This document shows, piece by piece, positions 1-4,508 of a DNA stretch of 6,645 bases. The notes beneath the pieces are model-generated. The model had not been told where the DNA came from, ran no database searches, and saw nothing but the letters and a program-made list of their open reading frames with translations. A program made the translations under genes and the position numbers. Source of the DNA: an uncultured Pseudomonadota bacterium (GTDB lineage: Bacteria > Pseudomonadota > Alphaproteobacteria > Rs-D84); the NCBI GenBank assembly GCA_947169505.1, contig CAMVPZ010000044.1, positions 1 through 6,645 on the forward strand, in the 5' to 3' direction. The first letter of the stretch is position 1; each line of letters begins with the position of its first letter.

Positions 1-32
1 GGTTTCAGCGTGTTGACAAATTGTGTTTTCAT
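1..32 (-). CDS. Possible 5' end of a minus-strand gene cut by the left edge
   Basis: An ATG at 32-30 on the minus strand opens a frame reading MKTQFVNTLK that stays open to the window edge. It is preceded by AGGG (minus strand, 41-38) at a spacing of 5 nt. Further upstream is an extended -10-like TGATAGAAT (76-68), giving a predicted leader of roughly 30 nt. The coherent promoter, ribosome-site and start order is the only support. Ten codons are too few to recognise a family, so no function is proposed. It could be a chance ATG. Confidence 0.35.
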   Translation of the reverse strand, partial: MKTQFVNTLK

Positions 33-63
33 TTTTTCCCTATTTTTTATTCTTAACTTACTT

Positions 64-100
64 ACATATTCTATCACATTTTCAACATCAAAAAAAGCGA
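64..100 (-). promoter_or_regulatory. Promoter-like block, copy 1 (extended -10)
   Basis: Read on the minus strand this block contains TGATAGAAT, an extended -10 (TGn followed by TAGAAT at 73-68), preceded by TTGAAAATG and an upstream T-run. No good -35 hexamer sits at the expected distance, as is common for extended -10 promoters. It lies about 35 bp upstream of a possible start codon at 32, so it may drive the gene leaving the left edge. A closely similar block lies at 423-458 in the same orientation. The promoter role is inferred from pattern only. Confidence 0.4.
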
Positions 101-126
101 TTTTTGAAAAAAATATAAAAAAATTT

Positions 127-313
127 CACCCCCCGCACCACTTCGTGGTCCCCTCCCCCTTTGGGGGAGAACTTTAGTCTCAGCCTGAGTGCAATTCCCT
201 CGATACTTCGTATCTGCGGGGAAACCGTAACGATTTCGCTGTACTTCGTTTGCGAAATCTACTTGTTTTCTCCCCCCGAGGGGGAGTGTCTGCGCCAGTA
301 GACGTGGGGGGTG
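127..313. repeat. Multi-hairpin intergenic element bounded by an inverted repeat
   Basis: The ends are inverted copies: CACCCCCC (127-134) and GGGGGGTG (306-313). Between them lie, in order, hairpins ACCAC/GTGGT (137-149), CTCCCCC/GGGGGAG (153-169), CTCA/TGAG (179-189), a longer TTCCC..GATAC/GTATC..GGGAA (195-223), GATTTCGC/GCGAAATC (232-259), a second CTCCCCC/GGGGGAG (270-286) and GTCT/AGAC (288-303). ACTTCGT recurs at 140, 205 and 243. The block is much richer in G+C than its A/T flanks. This organisation fits a palindromic dispersed repeat (REP- or MITE-like, without a transposase) of the kind seen between genes in many gut bacteria. A structured RNA read leftward is the alternative, because on that strand the closing stem is followed by a T-run (about 124-118). 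An open frame crosses it on the minus strand, but it looks like a by-product of the palindromes. Confidence 0.6.
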
Positions 314-348
314 CACGGTTGCCATTGTATTTTTTACACACAAGAGAT

Positions 349-386
349 AAAAAAACACCCCTTCACACACCAAGGGGTATTTTTTT
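349..386 (-). terminator. Rho-independent terminator, probably for comM
   Basis: ACCCCTT (357-363) pairs perfectly with AAGGGGT (372-378) around an 8-base loop. The stem is flanked by seven A (349-355) and seven T (380-386), so the hairpin can act in both directions. comM stops at 488-490 on the minus strand, about 100 bases before this hairpin, and no plus-strand gene ends upstream inside the window. Its main use is therefore probably to end comM transcription. A promoter-like block just upstream on the same strand (423-458) would give a transcript of only about 70 nt ending here. Confidence 0.75.
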
Positions 387-422
387 CAGGTCGGAAGGAA
401 AACATGACCAATTTGTACGTTG

Positions 423-458
423 TACATTATATCACATTTTTCAAACAAAAAAAATCGA
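423..458 (-). promoter_or_regulatory. Promoter-like block, copy 2 (extended -10)
   Basis: On the minus strand this block contains TGATATAAT, a perfect extended -10 (TATAAT at 431-426), preceded by TTTGAAAAATG and a T-run, closely matching the block at 64-100. No gene starts just downstream; transcription would meet the terminator at 349-386 after about 70 nt. A perfect inverted repeat, TGTAC-gtt-GTACA (414-426), touches the -10 and covers the predicted start site, where a repressor could bind. It lies in the 3' region of comM and could be non-functional. Confidence 0.35.
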
Positions 459-487
459 AAAAACAAAAAATTTTAATTTTATAAAAA

Positions 488-2011
488 TTATTTTTTTACA
501 CCGTATTTTCCCCGATTTATCGGGCGATACGACAATGCTTCGGTAATATCAGCCATTATAATTTTATCATCACCACGTAAATCAGCAATCGTTCTGGCGA
601 TTCGTTTTATACGATTATAACCACGTGCAGACAACCCCATATTTGATGCCGCCATATTCAAAAATTCCACCAATTCATCATCTAACACAACATATTTATC
701 CATATCTGCACCATCAAGAAGTGCATTAACATAACCCTGGCGTTCAATTTGTTTATTTCTTGCCCGGACGACACGTTCACGAATTTGTGCGCTGGATTCC
801 ACAGGTGTTTCACTGTTGTTTTTCATTTCCCATGGATTAACAGCATCCACATCAACATGCAAATCGATTCGGTCCAACAATGGACCAGATATTTTGTTTT
901 GATAAGCCTCAGCACATCTTGGTGCACGTGAACAAGATAATGCAGCATTACCCAAATGCCCACACGGACAAGGGTTCATTGCCGCAATTAATTGAAAATG
1001 CGCCGGATATACCGCATTTCTTTTCGCACGTGATATGACTATTTTCCCAGATTCCATTGGCTGACGTAATATTTCCAATGTTGCACGATTAAATTCTGGC
1101 AATTCATCTAAAAACAACACACCATTATGCGCCAACGATATTTCTCCGGGTTTTGCATCACTGCCCCCGCCCGCCAGCGCAACCGGACTGGCCGTATGAT
1201 GCACAGACCGAAACGGACGATTCGTCATTAACGATTTATCATTTAATTTTCCGGCAATCGAATAAATTATCGAAGTTTCCAATATTTCGCCCGCTGTCAT
1301 TTCAGGCATAATCGTCGGCAATCGTGATGCCAACATAGTTTTTCCCGATCCTGGTGGTCCAATCATCAACATTGCGTGTCCCCCAGCCGCAGCAATTTCC
1401 AACGCACGTTTTGCACTTTCTTGTCCATGAACTTCTGCCAAATCACCAACTTTTTCGTTTTTGTTTTTTATTTCTATCATTGATGGCACAGGCAATATTT
1501 GTGTACCTTGGAAATGGTTTATCAAATCCAAAACATGATTCGGTGCCAATATATTTGTGTGTCCCGCCCATCTGGCTTCGCCACCCTGAGCCCCGGGACA
1601 AATTATACCCAAACCATTATTATTCGCCCAAACACTGGCCGGTAAAACACCACCAGTCCTAACGATTGCACCATCCAAACCAATTTCGCCAATAATTATA
1701 TATTTTGACAATTCGTTTTCTGGCAAAATCCCCATCGCACATAATATTCCACACAATATAGGCAAATCAAAATGCGAACCCGTCTTTTCAATATCAGCCG
1801 GTGCCAAATTCACAGTTAATCTTTGTGACGGCATTGACAGATTTAATGCAGCCATCGCATTACGAATTCTTTCCGCAGATTCTTTGACCGCCCTGTCCGC
1901 CAAACCAATGATATTAAATTCAGGTTTTGCAAATCCGGGTACCAATTGAATTTGGACATCTATTTTTGTGATGTCCATCCCATTAAAAATAATTGAATTT
2001 AAATTTATCAT
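488..2011 (-). CDS. comM: ComM/YifB family AAA+ ATPase (Mg-chelatase-like)
   Basis: This is a full-length ComM (YifB) protein of 507 residues, the usual size for the family. Characterised ComM is a hexameric AAA+ helicase that promotes branch migration when transforming DNA is integrated; many non-competent bacteria also carry it. An N-terminal Lon-protease-like fold domain shows NLAPAD (68-73) and FDLPI (81-85). Then come Walker A GPPGSGKT (218-225), Walker B LFLDE (299-303), the MNPCPCG motif with a four-Cys cluster (C348, C350, C360, C366), SGPLLDRID (375-383) and the C-terminal Mg-chelatase segment with SARGYNRI (461-468). All key motifs are intact. In-frame starts exist upstream (ATG at 2041, TTG at 2047), but the ATG at 2011 matches the family N-terminus (M-x-x-x-x-S-I-I-F-x-G). 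No Shine-Dalgarno precedes it; a promoter at 2019-2047 would make the mRNA leaderless. It is divergent from lepB. Natural competence cannot be inferred from this gene alone. Confidence 0.95.
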   Translation of the reverse strand: MINLNSIIFNGMDITKIDVQIQLVPGFAKPEFNIIGLADRAVKESAERIRNAMAALNLSMPSQRLTVNLAPADIEKTGSHFDLPILCGILCAMGILPENELSKYIIIGEIGLDGAIVRTGGVLPASVWANNNGLGIICPGAQGGEARWAGHTNILAPNHVLDLINHFQGTQILPVPSMIEIKNKNEKVGDLAEVHGQESAKRALEIAAAGGHAMLMIGPPGSGKTMLASRLPTIMPEMTAGEILETSIIYSIAGKLNDKSLMTNRPFRSVHHTASPVALAGGGSDAKPGEISLAHNGVLFLDELPEFNRATLEILRQPMESGKIVISRAKRNAVYPAHFQLIAAMNPCPCGHLGNAALSCSRAPRCAEAYQNKISGPLLDRIDLHVDVDAVNPWEMKNNSETPVESSAQIRERVVRARNKQIERQGYVNALLDGADMDKYVVLDDELVEFLNMAASNMGLSARGYNRIKRIARTIADLRGDDKIIMADITEALSYRPINRGKYGVKK

Positions 2012-2018
2012 GAAACTT

Positions 2019-2047
2019 ATATTAAAACTTGCACAGAGCATTTTCAA
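2019..2047 (-). promoter_or_regulatory. Predicted comM promoter, giving a leaderless start
   Basis: On the minus strand TTGAAA (2047-2042) and TAATAT (2024-2019) are separated by exactly 17 bases. Seven bases lie between the -10 and the A of the comM ATG at 2011, so transcription would begin at or next to the start codon. This agrees with the absence of a ribosome binding site. It overlaps the predicted lepB promoter on the other strand (2029-2057). This is a sequence-pattern call only, in AT-rich DNA where such hexamers can arise by chance. Confidence 0.45.
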
Positions 2048-2057
2048 GGTATAAAAT
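2029..2057 (+). promoter_or_regulatory. Predicted promoter of lepB-rnc-secG
   Basis: TTGCAC (2029-2034) and TAAAAT (2052-2057) are separated by 17 bases, close to sigma-70-type consensus. Transcription would begin near 2064, leaving a short leader that contains the lepB ribosome site AAAGGA (2070-2075), six bases before the ATG at 2082. The element overlaps the predicted comM promoter, so the two polymerases could not bind at the same time. Confidence 0.5.
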
Positions 2058-2081
2058 AATCACATCACAAAAGGATTTATC

Positions 2082-2966
2082 ATGCCATTAAAAAACAAAA
2101 ATGCAGCACGTGAATGGTTTAATACCATATTTTACGGTGGTCTTATCGCAATTATTTTTCGCAGTTTATTATTGGAACCATTCAATATACCATCTGGATC
2201 AATGATACCATCACTGCATGTCGGCGATCATATATTTGTTCAAAAATGGTCTTATGGTTATTCCAGATTTTCATTTCCTTTTGGGTCTTGGAATTTATGG
2301 GACGGTCGTTTTTTTGCAAAACACGAACCAAAAGTTGGCGACATAATTGTTTTTCGTAAACCTGGTGGAAATGTCGAATATGTAAAACGTTTAATTGGCA
2401 CACCAAACGATAAAATTCAAATGAAAGACGGACGGCTTTATATAAATGACAAAATGGTTGAACGCAAAGATGCTAAACCTTATATTGTTGCGAATTTACC
2501 AAAATCTATGCGCAGTGTTGGCTATTATCATGACAATATGTCTATCAAAGGCAACAAAATTTGGATTGATAACAAACCTGCACCGTTTAATTACACCATT
2601 GAATATAAATCAGACAAAATATGTCGTGCGTCACCATATGAATGTGGTGTGTTTAATGCAACTGAATATACCGAAATTTTACCAAACGGTGTTGAACACA
2701 GCATTATTGAAATGGCAGATAACGCACCATTGGACAACACAGAAATTTTCACTGTACCCGAAAATCATTTCTTTTTCATGGGTGACAATCGTGACAACAG
2801 TGCGGACAGTAGAACATCTGCCGTATCATATGTGAACCGTGATAATGTTTTGGGTCGTGTTTGGTTTATTTGGTATTCACACAATTATTATGCACCAATG
2901 TTGGCATTTTGGAATTGGAATAACAAAATGCGTTGGGACAGATTTGGAATGGGGAAAAAACAATAA
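2082..2966 (+). CDS. lepB: Signal peptidase I
   Basis: This 294-residue type I signal peptidase (family S26) cuts signal peptides from proteins leaving the Sec or Tat translocon, on the outer face of the inner membrane. One N-terminal membrane anchor (about residues 13-32) is followed directly by the PSGSM box with catalytic Ser40. The general base is Lys102 in EYVKRLIG, and the conserved GDNRDNS box lies at 234-240, followed by SR at 243-244. All catalytic parts are present. An insert at about 140-205 contains two cysteines (C181, C188) that could pair, as a nearby Cys pair does in E. coli LepB; that is inference. AAAGGA at 2070-2075 supports the start. The TAA stop overlaps the rnc ATG by one base, so rnc is probably translationally coupled. 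The single membrane segment resembles alphaproteobacterial forms rather than the two-segment E. coli enzyme. Confidence 0.96.
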   Translation: MPLKNKNAAREWFNTIFYGGLIAIIFRSLLLEPFNIPSGSMIPSLHVGDHIFVQKWSYGYSRFSFPFGSWNLWDGRFFAKHEPKVGDIIVFRKPGGNVEYVKRLIGTPNDKIQMKDGRLYINDKMVERKDAKPYIVANLPKSMRSVGYYHDNMSIKGNKIWIDNKPAPFNYTIEYKSDKICRASPYECGVFNATEYTEILPNGVEHSIIEMADNAPLDNTEIFTVPENHFFFMGDNRDNSADSRTSAVSYVNRDNVLGRVWFIWYSHNYYAPMLAFWNWNNKMRWDRFGMGKKQ

Positions 2967-3595
2967 TGAAATTAAATTACGAATTTAAAAATAAACAATT
3001 ACTGGAACTGGCTTTGACGCAAAGCGGTATCAACAGCAAACACAATAACGAAAGATTGGAATTTGTTGGTGATCGTGTTTTGGGATTATCCATCGCAAAA
3101 TTACTTTATGAAATGTATCCTGATGAAGATGAAGGCAACTTGGCACGTCGTCATGCGTTTTTGGTATCCACAGAAACATTGGCAAATATCGCAAAAAAAA
3201 TTGATATCGCACACAATTTGCATCATGGCCATATGACAGGTGGCAAAATAAATCACATTTTGGCCAATGCGATGGAGGCTGTGTTGGGTGCAATCTTTAT
3301 CGATTCAAATTTTGAAACCGCTGAAAAAATAATTATTGAATTATGGCGTGAAATTGCTGCGGCGGAAATAAATGCACCCAAAGATGCAAAAACCGCATTA
3401 CAAGAATACGTTCAAAAAATCGATCACGGTGCATTGCCTGTGTATGAATACGACGAACCAATCGGTTCTTCACACAACCCAACATTTACGGCGACTGTAT
3501 CGGCATTGGGCAAATCCGCAACTGGCACCGGCCAATCAAAGAAAACAGCGGGTTTAAATGCGGCGGCTGAATTATTAAAAATTCTTGCAATTTAG
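2966..3595 (+). CDS. rnc: Ribonuclease III
   Basis: RNase III cuts double-stranded RNA as a dimer and processes rRNA precursors and structured mRNAs in the cytoplasm. The protein has 209 residues, slightly shorter than the E. coli enzyme. The catalytic domain carries the signature NERLEFVGD (28-36; acidic residues E29, E32, D36), E56 in the DEG motif, and E104, which matches the essential E. coli Glu117. The residue matching metal-binding Asp114 is Asn101 here (ILANAMEA). A double-stranded-RNA-binding domain follows at about 141-209, from TALQEYVQ to SKKTAGLNAA. The ATG at 2966 overlaps the lepB stop in TAATG; an in-frame ATG at 2933 inside lepB is less likely because it would add residues outside the family N-terminus. 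GGGG lies 11 bases upstream as a weak ribosome site, so coupling to lepB is likely. The usual downstream partner era is absent; secG follows. Confidence 0.95.
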   Translation: MKLNYEFKNKQLLELALTQSGINSKHNNERLEFVGDRVLGLSIAKLLYEMYPDEDEGNLARRHAFLVSTETLANIAKKIDIAHNLHHGHMTGGKINHILANAMEAVLGAIFIDSNFETAEKIIIELWREIAAAEINAPKDAKTALQEYVQKIDHGALPVYEYDEPIGSSHNPTFTATVSALGKSATGTGQSKKTAGLNAAAELLKILAI

Positions 3596-3646
3596 CATTA
3601 TGGCTACTACAATCACAAACAACCAAATAACCAAAAGGAAAAATTT

Positions 3647-4018
3647 ATGTTTTCAATATTACTTGTTTTATTAATCATCGTGGCTGTTTTAATGACCGGT
3701 TTAATTTTATTACAAAAATCCGAAGGCTCTGGAATGTCCGGTTCATCTGCGGCATCAATGTTTGGTGGCGTATTAACTGGCTCAGCGGCGGGAAATTTTT
3801 TAACCAAAGCAACTGCGGTTTTGGCAACAATCTTTTTTGTACTGTGCGCCCTGCTTTCTTTGGTTGTTGCAAAAACAGACATTGGTGGCAATCATCAATC
3901 TGGTTTGCGCAATGAATTAACAGCCGAAGAACAAAAAGCAGCAGCCCAAGAATCAATGGACGAACTTTTGCAAACTATACCGGCTGATAACAAAGCCCAA
4001 CCGGCCAGCATAAATTAA
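3647..4018 (+). CDS. secG: Preprotein translocase subunit SecG
   Basis: SecG is the small third subunit of the SecYEG channel in the inner membrane, where it assists SecA-driven export. The 123-residue protein has the family layout: a first membrane segment (about 2-22), the conserved LILLQKSEGSG loop (19-29), a Gly/Ser/Ala-rich cytoplasmic loop ending in GNFLTKAT (49-56), a second membrane segment (about 56-75) and a hydrophilic tail rich in Glu, Gln and Ala. AAGGAA at 3635-3640 lies six bases before the ATG. It starts 51 bases after the rnc stop with no visible terminator or clear promoter between, so it is probably the last gene of the lepB-rnc-secG operon. A hairpin at 4032-4065 follows. 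Confidence 0.93.
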   Translation: MFSILLVLLIIVAVLMTGLILLQKSEGSGMSGSSAASMFGGVLTGSAAGNFLTKATAVLATIFFVLCALLSLVVAKTDIGGNHQSGLRNELTAEEQKAAAQESMDELLQTIPADNKAQPASIN

Positions 4019-4031
4019 ACTTTTCTGTTAT

Positions 4032-4065
4032 AAAAAAACATCCCACAAGTTCGGGACGGTTTTTT
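4032..4065. terminator. Convergent terminator between secG and the repeat-protein gene
   Basis: TCCC (4041-4044) pairs with GGGA (4053-4056), and A-runs (4032-4038) and T-runs (4060-4065) flank it. Read leftward the stem gains a G-U and a C-G pair (4057/4040 and 4058/4039) and is followed by seven T. Read rightward the first of these is an A-C mismatch, so the hairpin should work better for the minus-strand gene ending at 4089 than for secG ending at 4018. The stem is short, so efficiency is uncertain. Confidence 0.6.
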
Positions 4066-4088
4066 AATTGAGTTGTTCATTGTTATGA

Positions 4089-4508
4089 TTATTGCTCATA
4101 CAAATATGTACGCAAATCAGGATATCCGGCAATCTTGCCCGCACAATAGCTCGCACAATTTGACAGGCATTCCGCAGTTGTTGAATAATTATTAACCATA
4201 CTAACCCACGCAGAAACAGGTATGGATTGTAAAAGCCCATTTGTGGGTTTATAACCGATTGCCCTGCACCAACACCAACGCCCTTCTGTTTCAGATGGAT
4301 TGCCTGTATAGTGGCCAATATACGGTGTAGAACTGCATCTTGCCAAACCATACACCGTTCCATAACTGAACACATTTTTCCATTCGTATGAATTTAAATC
4401 TGATGCCATCGCATTATTACATGCAACGGATGTATTTGGTATACCAGCACCATTATAATAAGCACACGCATTAACACCATTTGATACATTATTGGCCACC
4501 ACACTGGT
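4089..4508 (-). other. Cys-rich C-terminal domain of the repeat protein
   Basis: The last roughly 130 residues differ from the B-repeats. They carry eight cysteines: one in NACAYY, one in VACNN, one in LARCSS, two in GRWCWCR, and three in a C-x3-C-x3-C pattern (AECLSNCASYCAG) close to the end. Aromatic residues are frequent. Eight is an even number, consistent with four disulfides if the protein is exported. I recall similar WCWC...CxxxC endings in repeat proteins of gut alphaproteobacteria but cannot name a family. No catalytic motif is recognisable. Confidence 0.55.

Noticed and set aside
13..41. TTGACA at 13-18 as a plus-strand -35
   Set aside because: No acceptable -10 lies at 16-18 bases (the sequence there is TTCCCT), and no plus-strand gene follows.
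127..313. CRISPR array or tRNA-like gene
   Set aside because: There are no regularly spaced direct repeats with spacers, and no cloverleaf with the conserved T-loop sequence could be drawn.
74..373. Minus-strand open frame of 99 codons through the hairpin element
   Set aside because: It starts at a TTG inside the terminator hairpin, has no ribosome site, and its sequence is dictated by the palindromes of 127-313. It does not look like a protein.
337..405. Small minus-strand frame starting MFSFRPEKNTPWCVKG, downstream of the block at 423-458, a possible leader peptide
   Set aside because: It has no Shine-Dalgarno, its codons are largely those of the terminator stem and T-run, and no regulated gene follows.
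250..546. Plus-strand open frame of 98 codons
   Set aside because: It runs through the repeat, the terminator and the 3' end of comM, and has no ribosome site or recognisable sequence.
2012..2047. Extended N-terminus of ComM from TTG 2047 or ATG 2041
   Set aside because: The family begins a few residues before the conserved S-x-x-x-x-G stretch, which fits ATG 2011, and neither upstream start has a ribosome site.
3600..3671. 23-codon plus-strand frame (MATTITNNQITKRK...) between rnc and secG
   Set aside because: It has no ribosome site, overlaps the secG start in another frame and has low-complexity composition; the clear ribosome site at 3635-3640 belongs to secG.
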